From positions 1,695,001-1,759,000 of the forward strand of contig NZ_CP079724.1 in NCBI RefSeq assembly GCF_019334565.1: 64,000 nt of DNA, given 5' to 3'. Below the pieces are notes generated by a model. The model saw only the letters and a list, made by a program, of their open reading frames with translations. It did not search any database and was not told where the DNA came from. This stretch comes from Streptococcus oralis (GTDB lineage Bacteria; Bacillota; Bacilli; Lactobacillales; Streptococcaceae). The translations under genes were made by a program, and so were the position numbers. Of this stretch, positions 35,830 through 46,670 are shown piece after piece (the stretch's first letter is position 1; every line of letters begins with the position of its first letter).

Positions 35830-37167
35830 TTAATTTTTAAAACTATGGATTGGAGCTGGGATTTGCCCACCGCGAGAGATGAAATCAACAGACGAAGCCC
35901 CGTTGACCTTCATAACTGGAGCTGTCCCTAGCAAGCCTCCAAACTCAATCATATCGCCTTCTTTGCCCTTTGGAATAATACGGACGGCCGTTGTTTTCAT
36001 GTTAATGACACCAATTGCCGCCTCATCCGCAATCATAGCTGCAATGGTTTCAGCAGGCGTATCTTCCGGAATGGCAATCATATCCAGCCCAACAGAACAG
36101 ATAGCCGTCATGGCTTCTAGTTTCTCTAAATTCAGAGAGCCATCTTGTACCGCAGCAATCATCCCCTCATCTTCAGAAACGGGGATAAAAGCACCTGACA
36201 AGCCACCGACTTGGTTACAAGCCATCACTCCGCCCTTCTTAACTTGGTCATTCAAAAGAGCGAGGGCGGCCGTCGTCCCATGCGTACCAACTGTTTCTAG
36301 GCCCATTTCCTCAAGGACACGAGCCACAGAATCGCCAACTGCAGGAGTTGGTGCCAAGCTTAGGTCTACAATCCCAAAGTCAACACCCAGTCTCTCGCTG
36401 GCCATTTGACCGACTAGCTGACCAATACGAGTAATCTTAAAGGCTGTTTTCTTGACCGTCTCGGCTACTACATCAAAACTCTGTCCACGAACCTTTTCCA
36501 AGGCGCGCTTGACCACACCAGGACCCGAAACCCCGACATTGATGATAACATCTGCTTCGCCAACACCGTGAAAGGCCCCTGCCATAAAAGGATTGTCCTC
36601 AACAGCATTAGCAAATACGACCAACTTGGCCGCACCCATATCTGACAGCGTAGCTGTTTCCTTGATGATACGTCCCATATCAGCGACCGCAGTCATGTTG
36701 ATACCTGACTTAGTTGAGCCAATGTTAACAGACGAACAAACCTTGTCTGTCTCAGCTAGAGCGCGTGGGATAGAATTGATGAGAATTTCATCTCCTTTTT
36801 GGTAGCCTTTTTGTACCAAAGCTGAAAATCCACCGATAAAGTCAACACCAATCTCCTTGGCAGCCTTGTCAAGTGCCTTTGCCAAAACAACATAGTCAGT
36901 CGCATCAGTCGCAGCACCAATTAAAGAAATTGGAGTCACCGATACCCGTTTATTAACAATGGGAATGCCAAGTTCTGCAGCAATCTGATCTCCTACAGCC
37001 ACTAAATTTGCAGCTTTAGTGGTGATTTTTTGGTAAATCTTTTCAGCAGCACGATTGATATCTGGATCAATACAGTCCAAAAGGGAGATGCCCATGGTGA
37101 TGGTTCTGATATCGAAGTTCTGCTCCTCGATCATAGCAATGGTTTCAGTAACTTGTCTAATATCCAT
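35830..37167 (-). CDS. UPF0210 family protein (DUF711)
   Basis: 445 residues, full length for UPF0210. Typical blocks are [20 protein letters not shown] at the start, [20 protein letters not shown] near 148 and [12 protein letters not shown] motifs near 315; the C-terminus ends [21 protein letters not shown]. The fold is related to pyruvate formate-lyase-like barrels, but no glycyl radical motif is visible and the biochemical role is unknown. Paired with the ACT-domain gene 9 nt upstream, an arrangement conserved across Firmicutes, which suggests that the ACT protein regulates it. Confidence 0.9.
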   Translation of the reverse strand: MDIRQVTETIAMIEEQNFDIRTITMGISLLDCIDPDINRAAEKIYQKITTKAANLVAVGDQIAAELGIPIVNKRVSVTPISLIGAATDATDYVVLAKALDKAAKEIGVDFIGGFSALVQKGYQKGDEILINSIPRALAETDKVCSSVNIGSTKSGINMTAVADMGRIIKETATLSDMGAAKLVVFANAVEDNPFMAGAFHGVGEADVIINVGVSGPGVVKRALEKVRGQSFDVVAETVKKTAFKITRIGQLVGQMASERLGVDFGIVDLSLAPTPAVGDSVARVLEEMGLETVGTHGTTAALALLNDQVKKGGVMACNQVGGLSGAFIPVSEDEGMIAAVQDGSLNLEKLEAMTAICSVGLDMIAIPEDTPAETIAAMIADEAAIGVINMKTTAVRIIPKGKEGDMIEFGGLLGTAPVMKVNGASSVDFISRGGQIPAPIHSFKN

Positions 37168-37176
37168 GATGACCTC

Positions 37177-37443
37177 CTAGATATTATACATGGCGTCAAA
37201 AATCGCTGCACTTTGAATATTGATTTTAACATTCAAGGACTGACCGAAAGTTTCAAACTCATTTCGCAGATAAGTGAAATCTTGTTTTTCGTCCCTAGAT
37301 ACGACAGCCATCATGGTAAAATACTCATCCAATACCGTCTGAGAAATATCGTCAATATTCAAACCCAACTCTGCAATCTTAGTAGACACGCCTGCAACAA
37401 TCCCAGACTTGTCCTTACCAACCACTGTAATAATAGCCTTCAT
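37177..37443 (-). CDS. ACT-domain protein, UPF0237 family
   Basis: 88 residues, a single ACT domain (MKAIITVVGKDKSGIVAGVS, then GLNIDDISQTVLDEYFTMMA). ACT domains bind amino acids and control metabolic enzymes; here the partner is probably the UPF0210 protein. Extended -10 promoter at 37505-37513. Confidence 0.92.
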   Translation of the reverse strand: MKAIITVVGKDKSGIVAGVSTKIAELGLNIDDISQTVLDEYFTMMAVVSRDEKQDFTYLRNEFETFGQSLNVKINIQSAAIFDAMYNI

Positions 37444-37504
37444 CCTTATACCCCATTTCTACGATTTTTAGAAAACCTGAACGTTTTTGATTTTCTTTTT
37501 TCCT

Positions 37505-37513
37505 AGTATAGCA
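37505..37513 (-). promoter_or_regulatory. Promoter of the ACT-UPF0210 pair
   Basis: Minus strand TGCTATACT (37513-37505), an extended -10 about 60 nt before the ATG. Confidence 0.6.
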
Positions 37514-37532
37514 TATTTCCGTAAAAAATACT

Positions 37533-37592
37533 AAAAAACGCCTGCTTACGAAGTTGTTCTTAAGAAAAAAACAATTTCGTAAACAAGCGTCT
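37533..37592 (-). terminator. Terminator of the ribosomal superoperon
   Basis: Minus strand ACGCTTGTTTACGAAATTGTT pairs with AACAACTTCGTAAGCAGGCGT over about 21 positions with few mismatches, followed by TTTTTT. It is the longest stem in the window and ends the 28-gene operon. Confidence 0.9.
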
Positions 37593-37600
37593 ACCCTATC

Positions 37601-37692
37601 AAATGATGATGAGTGTTCCCGCTAGGACCGAAGTCCCAGCGGTAGACCAGAGCTAGACTAAGAGCACAAGACTCCATCATCATAACACTCAA
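37601..37692 (-). ncRNA. L17 downstream element (structured 3' UTR RNA)
   Basis: Lies 15-100 nt after the rplQ stop codon, the defining location of the L17 downstream element found in lactic acid bacteria and Listeria. It contains a strong CCGCTGGGAC-TTCG-GTCCTAGCGG hairpin with an extra-stable UUCG loop. Flanking it, GAGTGTT (37690-37684) can pair with AACACTC (37617-37611), and ATGATGATG with CATCATCAT, in an order that crosses (pseudoknot or alternative folds). It was recognised from position and structure, not from a covariance search. Confidence 0.8.
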
Positions 37693-37706
37693 CAAAATTG
37701 ATGATT

Positions 37707-38093
37707 TTATACTAATTCGATGATCGCCATTGGCGCAGCATCACCACGACGTGGTTCAGTTTTAAGGATACGAGTGTATCCACCGTTACGTTCAGCATAA
37801 CGAGGTGCGATTTCTGAGAACAATTTTTGAAGTGCTGTAGTTGAAGTGTACTTATCAGTTGCTTCATCATAGTTTTCAGATGCGATTTCATTACGTACGA
37901 AAGCAGCTGCTTGACGACGTGCATGCAAATCACCACGTTTACCTAGAGTAATCATTTTTTCAACAGTTTTACGGATTTCTTTAGCACGAGCTTCAGTTGT
38001 CACGATTGATTCGTTGATCAAAAGGTCAGTTGTCAAATCGCGAAGCATTGCTTTACGTTGTGAGCTAGTGCGTCCTAGTTTACGGTAAGCCAT
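37707..38093 (-). CDS. rplQ: Ribosomal protein bL17
   Basis: 128 residues, full length; begins [20 protein letters not shown], the invariant L17 start. Large-subunit protein near the exit tunnel. Last gene of the operon; its 3' UTR carries the L17 downstream element and the final terminator. It follows rpoA by 11 nt, the usual order. Confidence 0.98.
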   Translation of the reverse strand: MAYRKLGRTSSQRKAMLRDLTTDLLINESIVTTEARAKEIRKTVEKMITLGKRGDLHARRQAAAFVRNEIASENYDEATDKYTSTTALQKLFSEIAPRYAERNGGYTRILKTEPRRGDAAPMAIIELV

Positions 38094-38104
38094 GTATTCC
38101 TCCT

Positions 38105-39040
38105 TTATTTATCTTTTAATCCAAGACCCAAGTCAATGAGTTTGAGTTTCACTTCTTCCAAACTCTTGCGTCCAAGATTTCGTACTTTCATCATCTCTGC
38201 TTCAGATTTTTCTGTCAAATCATGCACAGTATTGATACCGGCACGTTTCAAACAGTTGTATGAACGCACAGACAAGTCCAGTTCCTCAATCGTACGATCC
38301 AAAATACGATCGTCAGATTCAGTATCAGCTTCTTTCATCACTTCAGTTGACTTAGCAATCTCAGTAAGATTTGTAAACAAATCAAGATGTTCTGTCAAGA
38401 TACGTGCTGAAAGCCCTAAAGCATCTTCAGGAATAATTGTTCCATTAGTCAAGATTTCAAGGGTTAATTTGTCAAATCCATCATTGCTACCTACACGAGC
38501 AGGCTCTACTTGATAGTTGACTTTTGTAACTGGTGTATAAATAGAATCTACAGCAAGTGTTCCAACTGGCGCATTATCTTTTTTGTTTTCATCAGCAGGT
38601 ACATATCCACGACCACTGTTAACAGTCATTGTCGCTTTTAGAGAAGAACCTTCACCAATTGTAAAGAGATAATGATCTGGATTTACAATCTCAATATCAC
38701 TGTCAGTCAAAATGTCTCCAGCTGTAATTTCAGCAGGACCTTCAACGTCAAGTTCAATGATTTTTTCGTCTTCAACGTATGATTTCACTGCAATCCCTTT
38801 AATGTTCAGAATGATTTGCATCACGTCTTCACGAACACCTGGAACTGTATCAAACTCATGTAACACACCATCAATGTTGATAGATGTCACTGCTGCTCCT
38901 GGTAGAGAAGCTAGTAGTACACGACGAAGAGAGTTACCAAGAGTTGTACCGTAGCCACGTTCAAGTGGTTCGATTACAAACTTGCCATAATCTTTATTTT
39001 CATCAATTTTTGTTATATTTGGTTTTTCAAACTCAATCAT
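38105..39040 (-). CDS. rpoA: RNA polymerase alpha subunit
   Basis: 311 residues. N-terminal dimerisation/assembly domain (about 1-230, [20 protein letters not shown]) and a C-terminal domain (about 245-311, [20 protein letters not shown]) that binds UP elements and activators. A typical linker separates them. Full length, between rpsK and rplQ. Confidence 0.98.
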   Translation of the reverse strand: MIEFEKPNITKIDENKDYGKFVIEPLERGYGTTLGNSLRRVLLASLPGAAVTSINIDGVLHEFDTVPGVREDVMQIILNIKGIAVKSYVEDEKIIELDVEGPAEITAGDILTDSDIEIVNPDHYLFTIGEGSSLKATMTVNSGRGYVPADENKKDNAPVGTLAVDSIYTPVTKVNYQVEPARVGSNDGFDKLTLEILTNGTIIPEDALGLSARILTEHLDLFTNLTEIAKSTEVMKEADTESDDRILDRTIEELDLSVRSYNCLKRAGINTVHDLTEKSEAEMMKVRNLGRKSLEEVKLKLIDLGLGLKDK

Positions 39041-39082
39041 TTAGTTACTCCCTCTTAAACGAAAAGCAGTGTAATGCGATGA

Positions 39083-39466
39083 TTATACACGGCGACGTTT
39101 TGGAGGACGAGCACCATTGTGTGGCACTGGAGTCACATCACGAATTGCTGTTACTTCAAGACCAGCGGCAGCAAGCGCACGAATAGCTGACTCACGACCA
39201 GAACCTGGACCTTTTACAGTAACTTCAACTGATTTAAGACCGTGTTCTTGTGCAGATTTAGCAGCAGCTTCAGAAGCCATTTGAGCAGCGAATGGTGTAG
39301 ATTTACGAGAACCTTTGAAACCAAGAGCACCAGCTGATGACCAAGCAATTGCATTACCATGCACATCAGTAATCATAACAATAGTGTTATTAAATGTAGC
39401 GTGAATATGAGCAATACCAGATTCGATATTCTTTTTCACACGACGTTTACGTGTTGGTTTAGCCAA
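39083..39466 (-). CDS. rpsK: Ribosomal protein uS11
   Basis: 127 residues; [20 protein letters not shown] and the C-terminal [11 protein letters not shown] are diagnostic. Platform protein of the 30S subunit. 42 nt upstream of rpoA and 17 nt after rpsM. Confidence 0.98.
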
Positions 39467-39483
39467 GACTTTTACCTCCTATA

Positions 39484-39849
39484 TTATTTTTTCTTACCAG
39501 CAATCGCAACAGCTTTACCTTTACGAGTGCGAGCGTTGTTTTTAGTGTTTTGTCCACGGACAGGAAGTCCACGACGGTGACGAATACCACGGTAAGAACC
39601 GATCTCCATCAAACGTTTGATGTTCAAGTTTACTTCACGACGAAGGTCACCTTCAACTTTGATTGCATCCACTTCACGACGGATAGCATCTTCTTGATCT
39701 GATGTAAGGTCACGTACACGAACATCTTCTGAGATTCCAGCAGCAGCCAAAATTTTCTTAGATGTTGCAAGTCCGATACCATAAACGTAAGTCAATGAGA
39801 TTACTACGCGTTTGTCATTTGGAATGTCAACTCCAGCAATACGAGCCAT
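39484..39849 (-). CDS. rpsM: Ribosomal protein uS13
   Basis: 121 residues; [20 protein letters not shown] start and the basic [19 protein letters not shown] tail. It contacts tRNA and forms a bridge to the large subunit. Confidence 0.98.
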
Positions 39850-39866
39850 GTTTTCTCCTTTCTATC

Positions 39867-39983
39867 TTATCCTTGACGTTGTTTGTGTTTTGGATTTGCT
39901 GGGCAAATTACCATAACACGACCATTACGACGAATTACTTTACAGTATTCGCAAATTGGTTTGACCGATGGTCTTACTTTCAT
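39867..39983 (-). CDS. rpmJ: Ribosomal protein bL36
   Basis: 38 residues ([20 protein letters not shown] onward, ending KHKQRQG). It is the zinc-binding form with C-x2-C...C...H ligands ([13 protein letters not shown]). Too short for usual open-frame cut-offs but unmistakable, between infA and rpsM as expected. Confidence 0.97.
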
Positions 39984-40007
39984 TTCTTATCCCTCCAAGT
40001 TTTTCGA

Positions 40008-40226
40008 TTATTTAAAGCGGTAAGTGATACGTCCACGTGTCAAGTCATATGGACTCATCTCGACAGTAACACGATCTCCCGCTAAAATACGAATATAGTT
40101 TTTACGAATTTTACCAGAAACTGTTGCTAAAATCTGATGTCCATTTTCAAGTTCAACCGTAAACATTGCGTTAGGCATTGTATCGACTACTTTGCCTTCA
40201 ACTTCAATCACATCGTCTTTTGCCAC
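40008..40226 (-). CDS. infA: Translation initiation factor IF-1
   Basis: 72 residues with a GTG start at 40226, chosen because GGAGG lies 9 nt before it and the product [20 protein letters not shown] matches the full-length family. A single S1/OB-fold protein that occupies the ribosomal A site during initiation. Between adk and rpmJ. Confidence 0.96.
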   Translation of the reverse strand: MAKDDVIEVEGKVVDTMPNAMFTVELENGHQILATVSGKIRKNYIRILAGDRVTVEMSPYDLTRGRITYRFK

Positions 40227-40342
40227 GCAAAAGCACCTCCATAAATTTCGATTCGATGCCTCTGAAAACAGAGACAACAATTATAAGTCAGACTATCTCA
40301 GTATAACATTTGTAGCGATTTTTTGCAAGTGTGAAAAACGCT

Positions 40343-40981
40343 TTATTTCAAATTTGTCAATACTTTTTCGATGTCTTTGAACACATCATTGATATCTTGA
40401 TTTCCTTCGATATCGTGGACCAAACCTTTGGCACGGTAGTGAGCAATGATTGGTTCACCTTGTGCAATATTCACATCCAAACGACGCTTCACTGTCTCCG
40501 GTTTGTCATCTTCACGTTGGTAGTAATCTTCCTCTTTATAGTCAACTGGTGGGTTGAAAACTTTGTGGAAGGTTTCACCTGTTTCGCGATGGATGATACG
40601 GCCACTCAAACGTTCCAAGAGACAATCTGGGTTCACTTCGATATTGATCACACCTTCCAGTTCGATACCAAGTTCCGCCAATGTTTTGTCCAAGGCATGA
40701 GCTTGTTCAATCGTACGTGGGTAACCATCCAACAAGAAACCTGTTTCTTTGATGTCGTCCTGAGAAAGGCGTTCTTTAACAATTCCATTTGTAACTTCAT
40801 CCGGAACCAACTCACCTTTGTCAATATATGACTTGGCAAGTACACCCATTTCAGTTTGATTAGCCATAGCAGCACGGAACATATCTCCAGTTGAAATGTG
40901 TGCCACGTGGAATTGCTCCACAATTTTAGCTGCTTGCGTTCCCTTACCTGCTCCAGGTAAGCCCATAATCAAAAGATTCAT
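40343..40981 (-). CDS. adk: Adenylate kinase
   Basis: 212 residues. P-loop [10 protein letters not shown] (about 7-16), the DGYPRT motif near 82 and a LID domain from about 122-160; the LID lacks the four cysteines of zinc-type enzymes and carries the HRETGETFH form. Interconverts AMP, ADP and ATP. Located between secY and infA as usual in Firmicutes. Confidence 0.98.
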   Translation of the reverse strand: MNLLIMGLPGAGKGTQAAKIVEQFHVAHISTGDMFRAAMANQTEMGVLAKSYIDKGELVPDEVTNGIVKERLSQDDIKETGFLLDGYPRTIEQAHALDKTLAELGIELEGVINIEVNPDCLLERLSGRIIHRETGETFHKVFNPPVDYKEEDYYQREDDKPETVKRRLDVNIAQGEPIIAHYRAKGLVHDIEGNQDINDVFKDIEKVLTNLK

Positions 40982-41126
40982 GATAGGATCTCCTTATTTT
41001 GTATTTAAATAGAAGCAGAAATTCGTTTCAACCCCTATTTAAAAACAAAATAGAAGAGGGGAGACGAAAATCTCTCTGATAGATAGACCTTCATACTCCA
41101 CTCTCTAAGCAAAAGTAATCTTGCTT

Positions 41127-42437
41127 TTATTCTGTTTTGTCCATGAAACCAACATACTTACGTTTCAATAGGTAACCTTCTAGCTGTTTGATTCCTTCGA
41201 TACCAGTTGAGATAATGATCAAAAGACTCGTTCCCCCAAAAGCAACAGCTTCTGAAAGACCAAAGACATCTTTTGCCACAATCGGCAAGATTGAAATCAC
41301 ACCAAGGAAGATTGATCCGACAGTCGCAAGGCGACGAAGAAGTTTCGACATGAATTCTTCAGTACCCTTACCAGGACGGACACCATGAATGTAGGCTCCA
41401 CTCTTTTGCAAGTTTTCTGCTGCTTTCTCTGGATTGATCTGTACAAATGTATAGAAGAATGTAAAGAGAATGATCAACAAGGCATACATGGCAACACCTG
41501 TTGGAGATGTTGTAGATAACATTTCCTGTGCTGTACGTACCCAAGCCCAATCATGACCTGTAGCACTCAAAAATTGAAGAATGGCTGCAGGTGCTGCTGT
41601 GATGGAACTTGCAAAGATAACTGGGATAACCCCCGCTGGGTTTACCTTCAAAGGAAGGTATGAGCTTGATGGGGCTCCTTGAGCAACTTTTGTATATTGG
41701 ATTGGAATTTTATATTCTGCCTGTTGAACAAAGGTTGTAAAGTATACAATCAACAAGACAGCGATAATCAAAATAACGACAAAGATAATAGATGAAGTCA
41801 AACGGCTACTTGGAATATTGACGAAGTAGTCAACATAGATTCCTTTAATCATCTCAGGGATTGAAGCGACAATACCTGCAAAGATGATCATAGAAACACC
41901 GTTTCCGTATCCCTTATCTGTAATTTGTTCCCCGAGCCAAGTTACAATCATACTACCTGCTGTGAGGATAATACCGATAGTAACAAAGACTTGTGGTGTT
42001 AAAGCTGTCGTTAATAATTTTGCTCCAGAAAGAGTGTTAAATCCTGCTGTAATCCCGATAGATTGAACAAATGCAAGCACAAGTGCAATGTAACGAGTAG
42101 CCTGGTTTAGTTTTCTCCGTCCTACTTCCCCTTGTTTGCCCCATTCTACAAACTTCGGTAAAATATCCATTTGTAGCAATTGAACAACGATGGAAGCAGT
42201 GATATACGGACTTACTCCGAGTGCAAAAACGGAGAAGTTCTTCATGGCATTCCCTGAAACAAGACTAAGCATGTTCAAGAAAGATAAACCACTGAGAGCT
42301 TCCAAACTTTTTGCATTCACACCTGGAACAGTGATACTTGTCCCAATACGGAAAACAAGAATGATAAAAATCGTAAAGAGAATTTTTGATCGAACTTGTT
42401 TAACCTTGAGCGCTTCTTTTAGTAATTTAAAAAACAT
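41127..42437 (-). CDS. secY: Protein translocase subunit SecY
   Basis: 436 residues with ten transmembrane helices. Plug and pore features are in RIGTSITVPGVNAKSLEALS, and the conserved loop INPEKAAENLQKSGAYIHGV... is near 330. It forms the Sec channel with SecE and SecG. Follows rplO by 12 nt. Confidence 0.98.
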   Translation of the reverse strand: MFFKLLKEALKVKQVRSKILFTIFIILVFRIGTSITVPGVNAKSLEALSGLSFLNMLSLVSGNAMKNFSVFALGVSPYITASIVVQLLQMDILPKFVEWGKQGEVGRRKLNQATRYIALVLAFVQSIGITAGFNTLSGAKLLTTALTPQVFVTIGIILTAGSMIVTWLGEQITDKGYGNGVSMIIFAGIVASIPEMIKGIYVDYFVNIPSSRLTSSIIFVVILIIAVLLIVYFTTFVQQAEYKIPIQYTKVAQGAPSSSYLPLKVNPAGVIPVIFASSITAAPAAILQFLSATGHDWAWVRTAQEMLSTTSPTGVAMYALLIILFTFFYTFVQINPEKAAENLQKSGAYIHGVRPGKGTEEFMSKLLRRLATVGSIFLGVISILPIVAKDVFGLSEAVAFGGTSLLIIISTGIEGIKQLEGYLLKRKYVGFMDKTE

Positions 42438-42449
42438 GGGTCACCTCTC

Positions 42450-42890
42450 TTAGATGACTTCTACAGAACCACCTTTAGCAGTGATAGCTTCCTCAGCTGA
42501 TTTAGAGAATTTAGCTGCTTTCACAGTCAATTTCTTAGTCAACTCACCGTTACCAAGAATTTTAACTCCTGATTTTTCAGCTTTCACAATTCCTGCTTCG
42601 ATAAGTACAACTGGAGTTACTTCTGCACCGTCTTCAAAGACGTTCAATTGGTCAAGGTTTACAATTGCGTATTCTTTAGCGTTGATGTTAGTGAATCCAC
42701 GTTTTGGAAGACGACGGAACAATGGAGTTTGTCCACCTTCAAAACCAAGGCGAACTCCGCCACCGCTACGAGCTTTTTGACCTTTTTGACCGCGACCAGA
42801 TGTTTTACCGTTACCTGATGAAGTACCACGACCAACACGGTTACGTACTTTACGAGAACCTTCTGCAGGTTTCAATTCATGAAGTTTCAT
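42450..42890 (-). CDS. rplO: Ribosomal protein uL15
   Basis: 146 residues; [20 protein letters not shown] start and the Gly-rich basic [20 protein letters not shown] extension. Large-subunit assembly protein. Preceded by a 144-bp gap with three hairpins. Confidence 0.98.
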   Translation of the reverse strand: MKLHELKPAEGSRKVRNRVGRGTSSGNGKTSGRGQKGQKARSGGGVRLGFEGGQTPLFRRLPKRGFTNINAKEYAIVNLDQLNVFEDGAEVTPVVLIEAGIVKAEKSGVKILGNGELTKKLTVKAAKFSKSAEEAITAKGGSVEVI

Positions 42891-43034
42891 TATTATTTTC
42901 TCCTCTTTTGTAAAATGCTAGCGCCGATAAGAGAGAAAAGGTTGTCTCCCTTATCAACTCGCCTATACATTGTCATCTTAGATGACTATATCTAGTTTTA
43001 GGGGATGAGTATTGCCACATCCCCTAAAAATTCA
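42891..43034 (-). other. Hairpin-rich gap between rpmD and rplO
   Basis: Three stems on the minus strand: TTTAGGGGATG/CATCCCCTAAA directly after the rpmD stop (43028-42997), GTCATC-TAA-GATGAC, and GATAAGGGAGA/TCTCTCTTATC before the rplO ribosome binding site. None has a strong T-run, so they look like processing, stability or translational-control elements rather than terminators. Confidence 0.6.
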
Positions 43035-43217
43035 TTAGTTTACTTCTTCAACTGTTACCAAGTGAGATACTGCAGTGATCATACCACGGATAGCAGCGTT
43101 GTCTTCTTTGATAACAGAGCTGTTCAATTTGCCAAGTCCAAGTGCTACAACAGTTTTACGTTGTGATGGAATGCGTCCGATTGGAGACTTAGTCAAAGTA
43201 ATTTTAATTTGAGCCAT
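43035..43217 (-). CDS. rpmD: Ribosomal protein uL30
   Basis: 60 residues from the ATG at 43217 ([20 protein letters not shown]); an upstream extension is rejected because L30 always starts here. Small large-subunit protein, 13 nt after rpsE. Confidence 0.96.
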   Translation of the reverse strand: MAQIKITLTKSPIGRIPSQRKTVVALGLGKLNSSVIKEDNAAIRGMITAVSHLVTVEEVN

Positions 43218-43230
43218 TTTATCCCCTTTC

Positions 43231-43725
43231 TTATGCCAAATCAGAAACTGAAATACCACGAAGGGCAGCAACTTCTTCAGCGCGTTTCAATTGTTTCAAA
43301 CCTTCAACAGTTGCGCGAACAATGTTGATTGGAGTGTTAGAACCAAGTGATTTAGATGTAATATCTGCCACACCTGCCAATTCCACAACGGCACGAACTG
43401 CACCACCAGCGGCAACTCCAGAACCTTCTACAGCAGGTTTCAACAATACTTTAGCTCCACCGAATTCTGAAAGAACTTCGTGTGGGATTGTTGTTCCAAC
43501 CATAGGAACTTCAATCAAGTTTTTCTTAGCATCTTCTACTGCTTTGCGGATTGCTTCTGGAACTTCTTGAGCTTTACCAGTACCAAATCCTACGCAACCG
43601 TTGTGGTCACCAACAACAACAAGAGCTGCGAAACGAAGACGACGTCCACCTTTAACAACTTTTGTAACACGGTTGACAGCAACTACGCGTTCTTCTAATT
43701 CAACTGCATTGTCTTTAAATGCCAT
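43231..43725 (-). CDS. rpsE: Ribosomal protein uS5
   Basis: 164 residues. Double-stranded-RNA-binding-like N-terminal domain ([20 protein letters not shown]) and S5 C-terminal fold ([20 protein letters not shown]). Involved in decoding fidelity; the loop GGRRLRF is where spectinomycin-resistance changes occur and looks wild type. Confidence 0.98.
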   Translation of the reverse strand: MAFKDNAVELEERVVAVNRVTKVVKGGRRLRFAALVVVGDHNGCVGFGTGKAQEVPEAIRKAVEDAKKNLIEVPMVGTTIPHEVLSEFGGAKVLLKPAVEGSGVAAGGAVRAVVELAGVADITSKSLGSNTPINIVRATVEGLKQLKRAEEVAALRGISVSDLA

Positions 43726-43742
43726 TTTCTAGTGTCCTCCTA

Positions 43743-44099
43743 TTAGAATTTCAATCCGTTTTCACGAGCTGCATCAGCCAAAGCTTTCACACGTCCGTGA
43801 TATAGATATCCACCGCGGTCGAACACCACTTCTGAAATACCTTTAGCGTTTGCACGTTCTGCAACGAGTTTACCGACAGCAACGGCTTGTTCAGTTTTAG
43901 TTCCTTTTGAAACTTCTTTGTCAAGAGTTGAAGCACTTGCGAGCGTTACACCCGCTACGTCATCAATCACTTGAGCGTAGATGCCTGTATTAGAACGGAA
44001 TACGTTCAAACGTGGGCGATCAGCAGTTCCAGAGAGTTTTCCGCGAACGCGACGGTGGCGTTTTTGGCGGAGTTTGTTTTTATCTGGTTTAGAAATCAC
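43743..44099 (-). CDS. rplR: Ribosomal protein uL18
   Basis: 118 residues with a GTG start at 44099 (GAGGTG 6 nt upstream), giving [20 protein letters not shown]; an ATG 13 codons earlier has no support. 5S rRNA-binding protein. Confidence 0.96.
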
Positions 44100-44182
44100 A
44101 GTTTTCACCTCTTTAGTTTTAAATCGTGTGCTATGCACTAAGTTGGAAAATAGGTTGGTGGTTAAAAATCAACCACTCAACA

Positions 44183-44719
44183 TTATTTACCTGTTTTACC
44201 TTCTTTACGGCGAACGAATTCACCAACGTAACGGATACCTTTACCTTTATATGGTTCTGGTGAACGAAGGCTACGTACGTAAGCAGCTGTTTGACCAACT
44301 ACTTCTTTTGAAATTCCACTAACAACGATTGTTGTTGGGTTTGGAAGTTCAAAAGTAATTCCTTCTGGAGCTTCAACTTCGTCTGGATGAGATTTACCAA
44401 CAGCCAAAACAAGTTTAGATCCTTGAAGTTGTGCACGGTAACCAACCCCGCGCATTTCAAGTTCTTTCTTGAATCCTTCTGATACACCAATTACCATGTT
44501 GTTCAAAAGGGCACGAGTAGTTCCATGGATTGTTTTCATTTCTTTTGAATCGTTTGGACGGTGAAGAGTTACTTCAGTACCTTCCACACGAATTTCAATA
44601 TCTTTTGAGAACTCACGAGTAAGTTCTCCTTTAGGTCCTTTTACAGTTACAACGTTGTCATTGTTAGTGATTTCAACACCAGCAGGCAACACGATAACTT
44701 TATTACCAATACGTGACAT
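44183..44719 (-). CDS. rplF: Ribosomal protein uL6
   Basis: 178 residues; [20 protein letters not shown] start and [20 protein letters not shown] near the end. Two homologous L6 domains. Lies near the GTPase centre of the 50S subunit. Confidence 0.98.
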   Translation of the reverse strand: MSRIGNKVIVLPAGVEITNNDNVVTVKGPKGELTREFSKDIEIRVEGTEVTLHRPNDSKEMKTIHGTTRALLNNMVIGVSEGFKKELEMRGVGYRAQLQGSKLVLAVGKSHPDEVEAPEGITFELPNPTTIVVSGISKEVVGQTAAYVRSLRSPEPYKGKGIRYVGEFVRRKEGKTGK

Positions 44720-44912
44720 GTTTTTATTCTCCTGTTAAATTGTCAGGCCATAACGGCCAGTTTTCACGGGGGTTAAAGATACTTATTGAGTTCAATAGCT
44801 AAATTGAACACGCTCTAAGAACTGTGCAAAATAGATAAGTTGGCTTGTTTGTAAACAAACTTCTCCAACTTCCTAATTTTGCTTTGTTCTTTACGAGCTT
44901 TGTATCTTGATT
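44720..44912 (-). other. Hairpin-rich gap between rpsH and rplF
   Basis: 193 bp with stems GTTGG...GTTTGTTTACAAAC...CCAAC, GTTCAAT-TTAGCT-ATTGAAC and GGCC-GTTAT-GGCC on the minus strand, the last just before the rplF ribosome binding site. No open frame. Similar in kind to the other long gaps of this operon. Confidence 0.6.
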
Positions 44913-45311
44913 TTACCAAACGTAAGCGATAACTTCTCCACCAACGTTCTTTTGGCGAGCTTCTTTATCAGTAAGCAAACCTTCAGAAGTTGAAAGAATA
45001 GCAATTCCAAGTCCGTTAAGAACTTTTGGAAGATCTTCACGTTTTTTGTAGACACGAAGTCCTGGTTTAGAAACACGTTTCAAGTTAGTGATAACTTTTT
45101 CACCGTTTGGTCCGTATTTAAGGAATACACGGATGATGCCTTGTTTGTCATCTTCGATGATTTCTACGTTCTTAACAAAACCTTCGCGTTTAAGGATTTT
45201 AGCAATCCCTTTTTTGATGTTTGATGCAGGTACTTCAAGTACTTCGTGTTTTGCTTGGTTAGCGTTACGAATACGAGTTAGGAAGTCTGCGATTGGGTCA
45301 GTCATAACCAT
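44913..45311 (-). CDS. rpsH: Ribosomal protein uS8
   Basis: 132 residues; [20 protein letters not shown] start and [20 protein letters not shown] near the end. A primary 16S rRNA binder, and in E. coli the translational repressor of the spc operon. Confidence 0.98.
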   Translation of the reverse strand: MVMTDPIADFLTRIRNANQAKHEVLEVPASNIKKGIAKILKREGFVKNVEIIEDDKQGIIRVFLKYGPNGEKVITNLKRVSKPGLRVYKKREDLPKVLNGLGIAILSTSEGLLTDKEARQKNVGGEVIAYVW

Positions 45312-45595
45312 TTTGTTTTTCTCCTCTTACTAGTAGTTTGCAAGTTGCACTTGCTAGTTAATACATGATACAAAGAGCGTAACAGCAAGAGCAAAAATAG
45401 GCAATTTGATGCAGGAGCGATGCTCCAAAGCAAATTGGTCTTTTTTGCCAAAGCTGTAGCTCGTGTTCAAATTGGAAAGCCCAACTGAACCTGGGCTAAA
45501 CTCTGTGTGAAAAAGATAAACTTTCCTAGAAACTTCAGTTTCTTCGTCAAGTTTCCTATTTCCACTTGGAGTTTTGACGCCCTTGATATCTTAAA
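45312..45595 (-). other. Long hairpin-rich gap between rpsZ and rpsH
   Basis: 284 bp, the longest break in the ribosomal operon, without an open frame. Minus-strand stems include GAAACT...AGTTTC, AGCCCA-GGTTCAG-TTGGGCT, GGAGC-ATC-GCTCC and GCAAGT-GCA-ACTTGC just before rpsH. Because S8 is the classic regulator of this operon, a feedback site here is plausible but unproven. Confidence 0.6.
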
Positions 45596-45781
45596 TTACC
45601 AAGATGCTTTTGTTACACCAGGAATTTGTCCTTTGTAAGCTAATTCACGGAAGCAAACACGGCAAAGTTTAAATTTGCGGTAAACTGAATGTGGACGACC
45701 ACATTTTTCACAACGAGTATAAGCTTGAGTAGAGAACTTCGCTGGACGTTTGTTCTTAGCAATCATTGATTTTTTAGCCAT
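45596..45781 (-). CDS. rpsZ: Ribosomal protein uS14, zinc-binding type Z
   Basis: 61 residues with two C-x2-C pairs ([21 protein letters not shown]), the zinc form of S14. A zinc-free paralogue elsewhere in the genome is usual but not in this window. Confidence 0.97.
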
Positions 45782-45798
45782 TAGATTTACCTCCTATA

Positions 45799-46341
45799 TT
45801 ATTTTGCAAAAGGCATTCCAAGGCCTGTAAGCAATGCACGTGACTCTTCGTCAGTGTTAGCAGTTGTTACGATAACGATGTCAAGACCACGAGTTTTGTC
45901 AACGTCATCAAAGTTAATTTCTGGGAAGATCAATTGTTCTTTCACACCAAGAGTGTAGTTTCCGCGTCCATCAAATGATTTTGTAGGAACACCGTGGAAG
46001 TCACGCACACGTGGAAGTGAAACTGAAACCAATTTGTCCAAGAATTCGTACATACGTTCACCACGAAGGGTAACTTTTGCACCGATCGCTACACCTTCAC
46101 GAAGACGGAAGCCGGCGATTGATTTTTTAGCTTTAGTGATAAGTGGTTTTTGACCTGAGATAAGTGCCAATTCTTCAGCAGCTTTTTCAAGACTTTTAGC
46201 GTTTGATACAGCTTCACCAACACCCATGTTCAAAACGATCTTATCTACTTTAGGCACAGCCATCACTGATGAGTAGTTGAATTGTTCTGTCAAAGCAGGA
46301 ACTACTTCATTAAGATATTTTTCTTTTAAACGATTTGCCAT
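45799..46341 (-). CDS. rplE: Ribosomal protein uL5
   Basis: 180 residues; [20 protein letters not shown] start and the [21 protein letters not shown]-terminus. Binds 5S rRNA and touches the P-site tRNA. Confidence 0.98.
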   Translation of the reverse strand: MANRLKEKYLNEVVPALTEQFNYSSVMAVPKVDKIVLNMGVGEAVSNAKSLEKAAEELALISGQKPLITKAKKSIAGFRLREGVAIGAKVTLRGERMYEFLDKLVSVSLPRVRDFHGVPTKSFDGRGNYTLGVKEQLIFPEINFDDVDKTRGLDIVIVTTANTDEESRALLTGLGMPFAK

Positions 46342-46364
46342 TATACTTCTCCTTTCCTTCGTGA

Positions 46365-46670
46365 TTAATCAAGCACTTCGCCTGATTTTTTGTTGTAGCG
46401 AACTTTTTTACCGTCTACAAATTTGTAACCAACACGACCAGCTACACCATTTTTGTCCAATACTTGAACGTTTGATACGTGGATAGCTGCTTCTTTCTCA
46501 ATGATACCACCTTGAGGAAGCTCGTTAGTTGGACGTTGGTGTTTCTTAACGATGTTGACACCTTCAACGATAACTTTGTTTACTTTTGGAAGGGCAGTAA
46601 GGACAACAGCTTCTGTTCCCTTATCTTTACCAGCGATTACGCGAACTTTGTCGCCTTTTTTTACAAACAT
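46365..46670 (-). CDS. rplX: Ribosomal protein uL24
   Basis: 101 residues; KOW motif in [20 protein letters not shown]. An early assembly initiator of the 50S subunit. Preceded by a 182-bp gap with stems. Confidence 0.98.
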
